Assembly: GCF_017562075.2 (NCBI RefSeq) | Contig: NC_054081.1 | Location: 26,025,909-26,089,908 of the forward strand | DNA: 64,000 bases | Source of the DNA: Anopheles merus | Taxonomy: Eukaryota; Arthropoda; Insecta; Diptera; Culicidae | Direction: 5' to 3' | Shown here: in pieces, positions 49,641-60,809 of the stretch | How positions within the stretch are numbered: the first letter of the stretch is position 1 | How the letters are laid out: every line of letters begins with the position of its first letter | Made by a program: the position numbers and the translations under genes | The notes under the pieces: generated by a model | Database searches by the model: none | Told to the model about the DNA's origin: nothing | Seen by the model: the letters and a program-made list of their open reading frames with translations, nothing else

Positions 49641-50170
49641 ATGAAAAATTGGTTATTATATAATCATGTTGATATTAACTGATATTGTATCAAATCAATA
49701 AAATTTTAGTAAAGAACTGTTGTTGCCAAAGCAGTTGTGACAGCCGAACTAGACCACCACGATCAGCCAGGTTTAAGCCGCTCCCGAATATTGAGCGAAT
49801 GAGAGCGAGTGGCACCGCAAGAAGAAGTGGCCAGTTGCGATCAATAATCGGGAGAAAGAGCACGGAATTTTAACGCGCGCGTGTGTGCTAGAGTAAAATA
49901 AATACTTTTGCCGGATTAAGGCAAGGAGCGAGATTAACGCGGTTCTTTTATTTATCACTAGTGCGTTGTTAAAGAAACCGTGAATATTAGGTTGCAAATT
50001 TCCACAACTGTCAAATTCAGAAACCCACGATTGTGTAAATTTGCATATACCAGGATCCGCGTATCTTGAACACTAACTGTACTGAGAGTCTTAAAACTTG
50101 TTAGTCTGCACAAGTGCTTACTAAAGTTATGTGCTGTTTAAAGCTATCATAGCCACACTCTTGATCTTGA
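49641..50170. other. Stretch without recognised features
   Basis: AT-rich; no supported ORF. Confidence 0.45.
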
Positions 50171-50178
50171 GTCAATGG

Positions 50179-50318
50179 TTTAGTTATCCGGCACTACAAC
50201 CGCTTTGCGGTCTTGGCCTGCCTCAGGAGTGTCCGAAACCGCTCACGGTCTCGCGCCTTCGTCTGCCAGTCCGTTATCCCGGCCTTAATGGCGGACGCCT
50301 CCACGCCATCTTCAATGA
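50179..50318 (-). mobile_element. RTE-type LINE, 3'-end fragment with target duplications
   Basis: About 135 bp encode only the end of the RTE ORF (AIKAGITDWQTKARDRERF to KTAKRL). TCAATGG lies at 50172-50178 and 50319-50325 and looks like the target duplication. This is a severely 5'-truncated insertion of the same family as the copies at 5781-15557 and 59527-61685. Confidence 0.85.
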
Positions 50319-50325
50319 TCAATGG

Positions 50326-50975
50326 AATCCATTTTAATCCATAAGATTGTTGATTTGTGTATCCAAAATGTGTCCGTCATGTTGATGTGTAGATAAAACA
50401 ATTCATAATTTACAAGACAAATTGAAAAATGACTATTTTTCAAACGCGTTTTTCCCGTCATATTTATTATGCCGTATCCTTGAAAAAGCTTTTTGTGCAA
50501 ATTAAGGGAGTTTCAATGAAAACTATATTTTTAAAATAATTTATTTTTAAACTAAAAAGTTGCTTATTATTGAGGCGCTTTAATATTTTTTAAATTATTA
50601 TAATGTTGACAGTGACATTTTCTTGCCATGGACTCACATGCGAGCGATTTCAGAATCAGAAAAAATATGATTACCATTATAATGAATTATAATATCATTT
50701 CATAATCATTACTTCATTGCCGTCTCAAGAACATATCCATAGAAATAAGCTGTAATTTTGATAATTTATTTACGCCTCACATCTTAAAGGTCTAGAAATA
50801 GTTTTAACAAGTAGTCTTAACAGAGTTCTGTAGATGGGCCCTTTCAGTCTTAAGAGAGTTTTATTATAGTCTTATTAGCTCATTTAAGACATTCAAATGA
50901 AAAATGGAGACTTAATGGAATAACCGCAACAACAACGTTAAAACTATGATAAAATTTAAATTGTTACTTGGGGAG
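50326..50975. other. Stretch without recognised features
   Basis: AT-rich, no domain-bearing ORF. Confidence 0.45.
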
Positions 50976-51405
50976 TTCTCGTGGATTATATAGACATGTT
51001 CAGCGAGTTGTAGATTCGTTCAGGCATAGTATAGACTCTTTCAGCGAGATATAGAATTGTTCGGAATTAGGTGTTGACATGTTCAGCGATTCTGTAGTGC
51101 TGTCATTAGCCGCAGGGTTCAATTTTTCATTATTAAAAGTCCTAAAAAGAGGTAATAATCATTCCCCAAGCTGTTCAATACATGAATTAGTTAAAACAAA
51201 CATATTTTTACGAAAATCGTTTGATTACCTTCTGATGAGAATGATCCAAGCTGCAGTCCAAGGGGTACGAAAGTGACAGCTCTACAGTATAACCGAACAT
51301 GTCAACGCCTACTTCCGAACAATTCTATATCTCGCTGAAAGAGCTTATTATATGCCTGAACGAATCTACAACTCGCTGAACATGTCTATATAATCCTCGA
51401 AACCC
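50976..51405 (+). mobile_element. Fold-back MITE with ~135 bp terminal inverted repeats
   Basis: The left terminus GGATTATATAGACATGTTCA and inverted right terminus (inward GAGGATTATATAGACATGTT) extend with good similarity through CAGCGAGATATAGAATTGTT and GTTGACATGTTC. The core (51120-51265) holds TCATTATTAAAAGTCC and AGGTAATAATCATTCC. No clear target duplication. Parts recur at 49366-49640 and 42570-42622. Confidence 0.85.
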
Positions 51406-51529
51406 TTGTTATGATTATAGTAGAAACTTTTCTAAAGGCAGAACTTAGCTTCAACATTAATAATTACAATAGTTTTAGACTAGATCGACAGTAAGGTACC
51501 ATAGGCTGATTGAAAACGAAACCCTGAAA

Positions 51530-52625
51530 CACTAGACATCACTCTCACCAATTACAATAGCTCTCTTTCAACACTGGCGACTTCTACAAGCTTTTCATCC
51601 GATTATTTACCAGTTTCTTTAAGCGTACTAAAAGAAAATGCCAATGTCAAGCCTGATAGATTCGTGTATGATTATAACAAAACCAATTGGAACTAATTCA
51701 AGCAATACATTAATAATAGGAAAAATCCAACTGAATTATCTCTCAATGATATTCATAATCATCAACAAATAGGCAATATGATTGAAAGACTAACATCTGT
51801 AACAATAACAGCGCCAGGAAAGTACAACATAATTATTCCTTCAGACATTCTCTAACAAAACTTAAAAAAAACATAAAGAAAGAGATGACAAAGACATAGG
51901 CTTAGCAATATATTGAAAAACTCTTAGAAAAGTTAAATAAAACCTTACCATGGCTACCGAAAAACGTGGTGTGCTAAAAAAAATATATCAACCGTCTCAC
52001 ACTTTAACAGCAAATTATAAAAGTACTTTGGATCATCAAGTAAAAGCAAAAAATAGGAGTTTCCGGAATGATATTGGTCAGATAATACAAAATACTTTTC
52101 AATTAATCAAACCAAAAGACATTGCTATTATCTCACGACAAATAAAAACCAAAAAAATCTACAGGACACGAACAGGTAAATAATCATGGAATCAAAAGGA
52201 TATACAGGAAAGCCATAATTTACCTTAATGTTATATTTAATGGTTGTCTGAGACTTGGTTTCTTTCCAAATACTTGGAAAAAAGCTAATGTTATTGCTAT
52301 TCCAAAAAAGGGGTAAAGATCATAGCGTTCTAGAAAACTACAGACCAATTAGATTTGCTCAGTTGCATGGGAAAAATATTCGAAAAACTTTTAGAAAAAC
52401 ACACAATACACAATAGACTAAACAAAAATTCAAACGGAGTGTTGCTGCTAAATTCTGAAAAAGCATTCTTTTCTATATGGCATGAAGGGGTAGTCTACAA
52501 ACTCATAAGATTTAACTATCCAAGATATCTAATCAATATAATACAATCATTTATCTCTAACCGGCAGAACAACATTCCCGTAGCAAATTCCACATCGAAC
52601 CCATACACTAGCAGGCAGAATTGCA
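51530..52625 (+). pseudogene. Jockey-type LINE endonuclease end and RT remnant
   Basis: Reads TLDITLTNYNSSLSTLATST, then SSDYLPVSLSVL (SDH-like block) and NKTNWN. The RT follows: IYLNVIFNGCLRLGFFPNTW, KKANVIAIPKKG and, in another frame, LLSCMGKIFEKLLEKHTIHN, NSEKAFFSIWHEGVVYKLIR (palm Asp lost) and SFISNRQNN. The copy is heavily decayed and ends where the errantivirus-like gag begins. Confidence 0.75.
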
Positions 52626-53063
52626 GCTTTAGAAGCACATTTTAGTGAAAGCAATGTTGCAGATGATTTTCAAGACCCACCAATCTTTTTTACAAAACAA
52701 GATGGTAGTGCAGTAGATCCCGAATCTTTCGAAAAATTCCGTGGAGTTGTAAAAGATCTCCCAATTTTCTGCGGTGACCCAAGTGAACTTAATAGCTGGA
52801 TCAATGACGTAGATGGGATAATCCGACTATACCAAACTATATCTAGCCATAGTTTGGAAAAGCAAAATAAATTCCACATGATTTGTAAATTCATACGTAG
52901 AAAAATTAGAGGTGAAGCCAACGATGCTTTAGTAGCATCCAACGTAGGGATAAATTGGAATATGATGAGAAAAACTCTCATAACTTATTATGGAGAGAAG
53001 CGAGATTTGGAAACTCTCGATTTTCAACTTATGAGTGTCTACCAAAAAGTCGTCGAACTTTGA
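52608..53063 (+). pseudogene. Errantivirus-like gag, first part
   Basis: Open from the truncation point without a start codon. Capsid-like blocks include LPIFCGDPSELNSWINDVDG and KFIRRKIRGEANDALVASN, the pattern of gypsy-group Gag. A one-base slip near 53045 ends this frame, and the protein continues in the frame of 52955-53662. Confidence 0.85.
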
Positions 53064-53662
53064 AAGTTTATTACGACGAGGTTAATAGACTTCTTTCACT
53101 TATTGCAAATCAGATACAGACAGACGATAGATTTAACCATCCGGAAGCTTCGAAAGCTATGATTGGAACATACAACAAGAAAGCGATCGATGCTTTTATC
53201 AGAGGTCTCGATGGGGACGTTTATAAATTTATTCGTAACTACGAACCAACATCCTTAGCAGCAGCCTACGGCTATTGCATTTCTTTTCAAAACTTAGAGT
53301 GCCGTAAGATGCTAACAAAACCAAAACATTTTAACACACCCCCGTCAGCCCCCAGGAACCAAATACCATTGCCCACACCTCATCTACCACCAAGAGTGTT
53401 CCAACACCAACAAAGACCAATGATAGCGAACAACGTAAGACCTCATTTTGCGCACCACCCACCGATTCAAAATTTTGCAGGAAATTTTACACAATGTCCT
53501 GTTTGGAATCAACCAAATCAGCAAAGACCAATTTTTCAGCGCACAAATTTTAATGAACCAAATCAGATGAAAAATTTTACACAGCAGAGAAACAATTTTC
53601 GCCAAAATGGACCTGAACCGATGGAAATAGACCCATCAATTAGGTCACATCAAGTAAATTAA
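53046..53662 (+). pseudogene. Errantivirus-like gag, second part
   Basis: Continues the capsid domain (KAMIGTYNKKAIDAFIRGLD, VYKFIRNYEPTSLAAAYGYC) and ends in an Asn/Gln/Pro-rich nucleocapsid-like tail without CCHC knuckles, as is usual for the 17.6/297 group. A downstream open stretch (53696-53905) is rich in Glu/Asp/Tyr and leads to the protease. Confidence 0.85.
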
Positions 53663-53901
53663 CCGAACAGGCCGAATTCCTCAAACATTCGTCCATTGAA
53701 AAGACAAAGAGCTTTCAATATTGAAGCAGTTCCGCGACGTGAAATAGAACCGACTTCATATGAAGATAATCTCTACGATGATGATGTCGAAAGTCAGGCG
53801 TCATACGAACGATATATGAGAAATGTAGAAAAGCAAGAAAAACTAAATGAAAATTCTCATTACGACGAAATTTCTCGCGACGCAGAATCAATTTTTTTAG
53901 G

Positions 53902-54831
53902 TTAAAATCAGCTTTACCATATTTTATATACCATGGTAAGGCAGATCAACAAATTAAAATTCTAATCGACACTGGATCTAATAAAAATTTCATCAACCCT
54001 TTACATGCGAAAATTTCTCACGACGTTATGAAACCATTTTTTGTATCATCTGTGGGAGGAGATTTACTCATCACAAAATATTCACAAGCTCAAATATTTG
54101 CCCCTTATTCCGATGTAAATGTCAAATTTTATCATTTGCAGGGACTAAAATCATTTGACGCCATAATAGGTTATGATACCATCAAAGAAATGGGAGCATT
54201 TGTAGACGCTAAAAGAGACAATCTAGTTCTTGAGAATTTTATAATACCTCTCTCACTTCATCCATTACAGGAAGTTAACAGAATCGAAATAAGAGACACA
54301 CATCTTAACCACCAAGAAAAAGAAAAAATACATTTATTTCTTAACAAGTTTCAAGATTTATTCCAGCCACCCGACGAAAAGTTGCCCTTTACAACAAAGG
54401 TAGAAGCAACCATAGCCACAAATGATACGGAACCAATTTACTGTAAGTCATACCCATACCCTTTGTCCCTCAAACAGGAAGTGGAAACACAGATAAAAAA
54501 ATTATTAAATAATGGTATAATTCGACCATCTAGGTCACCATATAATTCACCTGTGTGGATAGTTCCCAAAAAGGTTGACGCATCTAACGAAAAAAAATAT
54601 CGACTTGTGATCGATTACAGAAAAATAAACCTGAAAACTAAAAGCGATAGATATCCCATTCCCGATACTTCAACAGTACTTGCCAATCTAGGAAATAATA
54701 AATATTTTACAACACTCGATCTAGCATCGGGATTTCACCAGATTCGTTTAACAGAAAAAGATATCGAAAAAACCGCCTTTTCCATCAATAATGGTGCATT
54801 TTTCAGACCGAAAGGTAATCTTAAGGTCTGA
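53902..54831 (+). pseudogene. Errantivirus-like protease and RT, first part
   Basis: The protease active site LIDTGSNKNFIN is at about 53962-53997, then DAIIGYDTIKEMGAF. RT begins with GIIRPSRSPYNSPVWIVPKK and continues KYRLVIDYRKINLKTKSDRY to FTTLDLASGFHQIRL, with the first catalytic Asp present. The frame fails at 54793-54841, where a short stretch is inverted between two 17 bp inverted repeats. Confidence 0.9.
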
Positions 54832-54841
54832 AAAATGCACC

Positions 54842-55755
54842 TTCGATTTTTCAGAGAGTCATGGACGATGTTCTTAGAGAACATATTGGAAAAATTTGTC
54901 ACGTATACATAGACGATATAATAGTCTTTGGAAAAACATTCGACGAACATCTGAAAAACTTGGAAATTGTTTTGAATACATTACGAGAAGCCAATTTTAA
55001 AATACAGCCAGACAAATCAGAGTTTTTAAGAACAGAAGTTGAATTCTTAGGATTCATTGTTTCAGAACATGGCTTGAAACCAAATGAGAAAAGATAGAGA
55101 GTATCTTAAAATACCCCGAACCTCAAACTATCCGAGAACTTAGATCATTTTTAGGACTGTCTGGATATTACAGAAGATTTGTTAAAAATTATGCAGCTTT
55201 AGCAAAACCTTTAACAAAACTTTTAAGAGGGGAGGATGGCCAAGGCCACTGCAAAATTACAAAAAATCAATCTAAAAATTTACCGATAAAATTAGATGAT
55301 GATGCCAAACGTGCTTTCAAAACTCTTAAGGAAGTTTTATCATCCGATGATGTTTTAGCATACCCCGATTTTGATCATGATTTTATTTTAACTACCGACG
55401 CTTCTGACAAAGCAATCGGAGCTGTTCTTTCCCAGAAGGTTAATGGTGTTGAAAAACCAATAAAATTCATATCTAGAACACTTTCAAAAACAGAAGAGAA
55501 TTATGCTACAAACGAAAAAGAATGCTTGCTATAGTTTGGGCTTTACATTCTCTACGTAATTACATTTACGGTGCAAAAATAATAATATTAACAGATCACC
55601 AACCTTTAACATATGCAATGTCACCAAAAAATAACAATGCAAAATTAAAGCGATGGAAAGCCTTCATAGAGGAACATAACTATGAGCTAAGTTACAAACC
55701 TGGCAAAACCAACGTGGTAGCTGATGCTCTTTCACGCATACAATTAACTCACTAA
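54842..55755 (+). pseudogene. Errantivirus-like RT second part and RNase H
   Basis: The frame from 54861 carries the RT catalytic block YIDDIIVFGKTFDEHLKNL, then EFLGFIVSEHGLKPN. After a slip near 55090 come LRSFLGLSGYYRRFVKNYAA and LTTDASDKAIGAVLSQ (RNase H). After a second slip near 55520 come ALHSLRNYIYGAKIIILTDH and GKTNVVADALSRIQ. All usual blocks are present in order but not in one frame. Confidence 0.9.
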
Positions 55756-57027
55756 CTCCTACACAACACTCTGCCGAAGAAGATGATCTTTCTTTTATCC
55801 CTTCTACCGAAGCTCCAATTAATGTTTTCCGAAACCAATTAATTTTTCAAAAAGGTACTATTAGTTCCTACGAGTTTGTAAACCCCTTTCCTAAGTTTAA
55901 AAGGCACACTTTCATAGAACCACAATTTTCAATCGATTTTATAAAAGACAAACTTAAGAGATTCATGATACCTGGTATAATAAATGGCATATTCACTGAT
56001 GAGCCAACCATGGGGATCATCCAAGAAACCTTTAAAAATCTATTCAATATATCAACCATGAAAGCAAGATTTTCACAAGTTCAAGACATTTGTGATCAAG
56101 AACAACAGATAGAAGAAATTCGTAAAATACATAACTTTGCCCATAGAAACGCTAAGGAAAATTCATTACAAGCTATAAAAAAATTCTATTTCCCTTCCAT
56201 GAGAAACAAGATAGAACAATATGTTAAAAACTGTGAAACTTGCAAAGTAGAAAAATACGAAAGAAGACCCCCTGAATACATACCAGTTAAAACACCAATC
56301 CCAAAATATCCTGGAGAAATTGTTCATGTTGATATATTTGCGTATAATGCAAATTTTTTATTCATCTCGTCAATGGACAAATTTTCGAAATTTTGAAATT
56401 AAAACCAATTAAATCAAAATCCATAGCAGACGTTAAGGAAGTACTGCTACAATTATTATACGATTGGAATTTGCCTAGACAAATTATATTTGATAACGAA
56501 TGTACATTTGTATCGAACGTCATAGAGCAGTCCATACTAAATTTAGGTGTATCAATCTTTAAGACACCAGTGAATAGATCAGAGTCAAATGGACAAGTGG
56601 AACGTTGTCACTCCACGATCAGATAAATCGCAAGATGTACGAAAGGTTTGAATCCAGACATGAGCTTAATTACCTTAATACAACAAGCCGTGTATAAGTA
56701 TAATAATACTATTCATTCTTTTACAAAAGAGACTCCCAGAAAAGTATATATTGGAGAGCAATCAGAAGAACTTTCATTTAGAGATAGAACAAAATTAAAA
56801 GAAAAACTTGAGAGTAAAATTATAAAATATTTGAAGAAAAAAATGAAAAGATTAAAGATGATAAGTACCAAGATTACGAACCGAATCAATTTGCGTATGA
56901 AAAAAATAAAACTATGAATAAGCGAGACAGTCGTTATAAGACAGTAGTAGTTGAGGAAAATCATCCAACGTATATAATAGATTCGAACAATCGAAACATC
57001 CACAAAATAAATTTAAGAAAAAATTAA
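55756..57027 (+). pseudogene. Errantivirus-like integrase
   Basis: The HHCC zinc finger appears as IHNFAHRNAKENSLQAIKKF and CETCKVEK. The core has GEIVHVDIFA (Asp), IIFDNECTFVSNV (Asp) and ESNGQVERCHSTIR (Glu), so the D,D,E triad is present. A slip near 56394 and a stop at 56626 break the frame. The C-terminal part runs to about 57027. Confidence 0.88.
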
Positions 57028-57049
57028 TGATATAATTATGATTTAATTA

Positions 57050-57063
57050 ATTTTCTATTACAG
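57050..57063 (+). promoter_or_regulatory. Probable splice acceptor for env mRNA
   Basis: A pyrimidine-containing stretch ending in TTTTCTATTACAG directly precedes the open env frame, which has no ATG near its start. Errantivirus env is expressed from a spliced subgenomic RNA, so an acceptor is expected here. Confidence 0.5.
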
Positions 57064-58593
57064 AATCGCGTTTTTCACAATATATGGTGTTCTACAAGCT
57101 AGCATAAACATTTTCGACTTAACAAACAACCCATTGGCTATTGTTCCGTTAGGGCAAGCAAAAATTAGGATCGGATACTTGAGGACGATTCATCCAATTG
57201 ATCTTACCGAGCTAGAAGAGATAATTTCTCGAGTTCTAGAAAATAGCACAAACAGTACAGGAAAATCCCCATTGCGAAGTTTAATTAATTTGAAGCTCGA
57301 AAAAATTAACGCCACAATTTCAAAGATTAGGCCACGTAGACTTCGAACGAAAAGATGGAACAGCATAGGTACCGCCTGGAAGTGGATAGCTGGCAGTCCC
57401 GACGCAGAAGATCTAACGATAATCAACACCACCCTGAATTCGCTCATCCTACAAAACAACGAGCAGCTATTAATCAATAATGGTCTCAGCAGAAGATTCC
57501 AAGAAACAACCAATATTGCTAATCATGTTATCGACCTTCAGAATAGGATCCAAAGGGAACATCAAACCGAGATACAACAGATCATTAAGATAGCAAACCT
57601 AGACGCGTTACAAGCCCATATAAAACACTCCAAGAAGCCATACTAGTCGCTAAGCATGGGATACCGAATAGCGAGCTACTATCAATAGAAGACTTAAACA
57701 TCGTTGCAGAATTTCTGGCACAAAATGGCATTTATTATACATCAGTTGAAGAAATGTTAACACAAGCCACAGCACAAGTTACCATGAATTCAACACACGT
57801 GATATTTATGCTAAAGTTTCCACGTCTATCCTATGAAACTTATGAGTACAACTATATCGACTCTATCATACAAAATGATAAGAGAATCTTAATCAAGCAT
57901 AACTACATAATCCGGAATCTAACCCATATGTTCGAATTACCGCAGCCCTGTATCGATCAGAGCAGCCACCAGCTTTGCGAAAGTAAAGATCTGGAAGAGC
58001 CTTCACGCTGCATACGACAACTCGTACAAGGGGAGCATACAGAATGTATGTACGAAAAGGTGTATTCAACGGGATTAGTTAAACACATTAACAATGCGAA
58101 TATTCTATTGAATGATGCCACTGCCGAAATTTCATCCAACTGCAGCAATATAAACCACATTCTTAATGGATCATATCTCATACAATTTCACAACTGCAAT
58201 ATCTTTATTAATGGAGAACTCTTTCCCAGCACAGAAGTTTCGATAACTGGTAAACCATGTATATCAACCCTTGGCCTTATCGCTAAAGAAGACGGCATTA
58301 GAGACGAACCTTCAATTGAACATCTTCGAAACATAACATTGCAGCACAGAGAGAAACTACATACCATCAGCCTGGTTAATAATTCCCTCACATGGAAACT
58401 TCATATCTTTGGGTCAATTGGGCTAACGACAATTGTTCTGATAACAATAGCAATTTTATATTTCATTACCAGAATAAGAAGAACGAAAATAAGCCTCAAC
58501 ATTCCAACGAACAACACCAACCGACAGGATGTCCACAACATAGAAACCTTCGTGAAAAAACCTACAACATTCCACGCTCTCAGCAGACTTTGA
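57064..58593 (+). pseudogene. Errantivirus-like envelope gene
   Basis: Two frames (to 57646, and from about 57620 to 58593) cover one env protein broken by a single frameshift. Features in order are a hydrophobic N-terminal stretch compatible with a signal peptide, a furin-type RTKR site (57344-57355) and a downstream segment in the position of a fusion region. A helical region and a Cys-containing ectodomain follow (CIDQSSHQLCESKDLEEPSR). One transmembrane helix (ITIAILYFITRI, about 58412-58480) precedes a short cytoplasmic tail. The layout fits insect errantivirus Env, related to baculovirus F proteins. The copy cannot make the full protein. Confidence 0.85.
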
Positions 58594-58607
58594 GGGCAAA
58601 GTCATCT

Positions 58608-58618
58608 AAGAAGGGAGG
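58608..58618 (+). promoter_or_regulatory. Polypurine tract
   Basis: AAGAAGGGAGG lies directly before the LTR start AGTTAG and would prime plus-strand synthesis. Confidence 0.75.
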
Positions 58619-58990
58619 AGTTAGACCGACCCGCTAGAAACCAGACTGCAAGCTGGCATTCCACACCGGCTACGAGCAGACGAAGATGTAACGCTACACC
58701 GGCCACGAGCGGACAACGGCGACATGCGCAAGTAATGCGACACGCAGACCGATCGTGAGAACGGACCAATGCAGCCAGCAACCAGCGGCCTCGTTAGAAC
58801 ATTAGCTCGTTAGGTTTAGTCAGTCGAAGTCGAAGTCTAGAGTTAGCCAGATATAGTTCATAGTTTAGCTTTAGTCAGGAGTAATCCTGTTTGTGTAAAA
58901 TAAAAATCTTTTTTTATGGCCAACCGGTCTAGATAAAGATTAACTATCCTGTTCAGACAGAATTATGCACATAGTCAGTTAGACTTAAGT
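58619..58990 (+). repeat. 3' LTR of the errantivirus-like element (right edge uncertain)
   Basis: Begins AGTTAGACCGACCC after the polypurine tract; AGT(T)A starts are typical of the gypsy group. A poly-A signal AATAAA is at 58899-58904. Internal near-repeats (CACACCGGCTACGAGCAGAC / TACACCGGCCACGAGCGGAC) lie at 58662-58718. Without a 5' LTR the end cannot be fixed. Confidence 0.65.
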
Positions 58991-59513
58991 TTCTAATCTA
59001 ATTGAGGTTGTGAATATTACTAGGAATTATAGTGTGTAAGATTTCATATTAAGTTTAGAATAGTGCTAGGTTAATTTCTTCTTTCATATTAAGATTGTTT
59101 GAACTTTTCCGTTATAAAGCACTTTTTCTGTTATAATTTCTCGTTCCTGACTGTATAAGCTATGCAATGTAGTGAACAATCATCCTAGAGCTACCTAAAG
59201 CAATCAAATAAATGAGGAGAGAAGCTTATTTCGTGCCCATTATAGTATAATATAACGCCGCAAATGTATGAACAACTTATAAATATGGAAATAAATCAAC
59301 GAAATAACTAACTAAACATCGTCGTAAAATTGAAATATCATACTTTTGGATGGTTTGATAGAAATAATTTTTTTAACGATTTTTAAAAAGGGATTTTATA
59401 ACCTTTTTAAGGTTTTATAAGTTTTACAAGGTTCATTACCCAAATATAGTTTTTAATATTTCAAATATTCTAAAAAATATATTTTTTTGCAGGAATAATT
59501 TGTATATAACAAT
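58991..59513. other. Stretch without recognised features
   Basis: AT-rich, no ORF of note. It ends with the left target duplication of the RTE copy. Confidence 0.5.
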
Positions 59514-59526
59514 GTAATTGAAAAGA
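59514..59526 (+). repeat. Left target duplication of RTE copy
   Basis: GTAATTGAAAAGA, repeated exactly at 61686-61698 after the element's 3' TAAG repeats. Confidence 0.92.
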
Positions 59527-60802
59527 GAAAACACGCAGCCTCGGCTCAACACGGACTCTCTAAGGGACATTACTGTCCAACAGGAATTCAAAGCCGCTTC
59601 AGAAGAGTCTCTACTACCAGAAAACAGTTATGAAACTACGAGCGAGAGGTGGAACGCTCTAAAAACAAAAATAATAAACTGTGCAAGAAATATACTCCCA
59701 CCACGTCGTGGCAACACCAAATCTGGCTGGTTCGACGATGAATGCAGACAAGTGACCGAACGTAAGAATACTGCATACCGAGCAATGTAGCAACGGCATA
59801 GAACGCGGGCATGCGCAGAGGAATATTCACGGCTCAGACGCGAAGAGAAAAGAGTTCACCGCTCCAAGAAGCATGCTTTGGAAGAGCAAAACATGCGGGA
59901 ACTCGAGCAAACCAGAGAGGCGTACGGACCGACACGAAAGTTTTACCAAGCGATAGCAGGTCATCGAAACAACGTTGTACCTAAGGTAACCTGCTGTCGC
60001 AACAAGGATGGAGATCTGGTCAGTAACCAGCCAGAGGTCCTCTCGCGGTGGGCTCAGTACTTTGATGAACTACTCAATGACCAGTTTAGCGAACAGCAAG
60101 AAGCGCCACTAGCAGATGGTGACATGCTACTGCCACCTAGCATAGAAGAAACACGAAAGCCTATCCGTCGGCTGAAAAATAACAAGGCACCCGGAACCGA
60201 CGGAATTGCAGCCGAACTGGTCAAGAATGGAGGTGCACGACTAGAAAACGAGATTCATCAAATTGTTACTGAGGTGAGGGATAGCGAATCGATGCCTTGT
60301 GATTGGAATCTCGGCATCATCTACCCCATATACAAGAAGGGAGATAGGTTGGACTGCAACAACTACAGGGGTATTACGGTGTTGAATACCGCCTATAAAA
60401 TTCTCCCTGATCCTTCAGGATCGCCTTGTCCCGCACGTCGAAGAGATAGTCGGAAACTATCAAAGAGGATTCCGAAACGGAAAATCAACCACTGATCAGA
60501 TCTTCACCATGCGGCAGATCTTGGAGAAGATGGCTGAATACAGACACGACACATACCATCTCTTCATTGACTTCAAAGCCGCATATGATAGCATAGCCAG
60601 GGTAAAACTTTATGACGCTATGAGCTCTTTTGGAATCCCGGCCAAACTGATAAGGCTAGTTAGAATGACTATGACCAACGTCACATGCCAGGTGAGGGGA
60701 TGGAAAACTCTCAGGACCTTTTGCTACCACCAAGGGTCTGCGCCAGGGGGACGGGCTTGCTTGTCTCTTATTCAACCTGGCGCTAGAGAGGGCCATCCGT
60801 GA
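59527..60802 (+). pseudogene. RTE-type LINE linker and RT, several frame breaks
   Basis: Frame 59518-59790 ends at a TAG that replaces a Gln codon (the 14.5 kb copy has CAG there). The frame resumes at 59878 with EEQNMRELEQTREAYGPTRK to NNKAPGTDGIAAELVKNGGA and NNYRGITVLNTAYK, slips near 60405, and resumes at 60509 with FIDFKAAYDSIARVKLYDAM (first catalytic Asp present). Another slip near 60740 follows. Confidence 0.88.
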
Positions 60803-60809
60803 CTCGAGG

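Larger units (their letters stand above)
52608..58990 (+). mobile_element. Errantivirus-like Ty3/gypsy element with env, 5' truncated
   Basis: The order gag, protease, RT, RNase H, integrase, env, polypurine tract and 3' LTR start is intact. The 5' LTR, primer site and gag N-terminus are absent. At least five frame breaks (53045, 54793-54841, 55090, 55520, 56394, 57620) and stops make it non-functional. The presence of an envelope gene with a furin-type site, a splice acceptor before it, and an LTR beginning AGTTA are typical of the insect gypsy/17.6/297 group. It is a decayed genomic copy. Confidence 0.9.
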
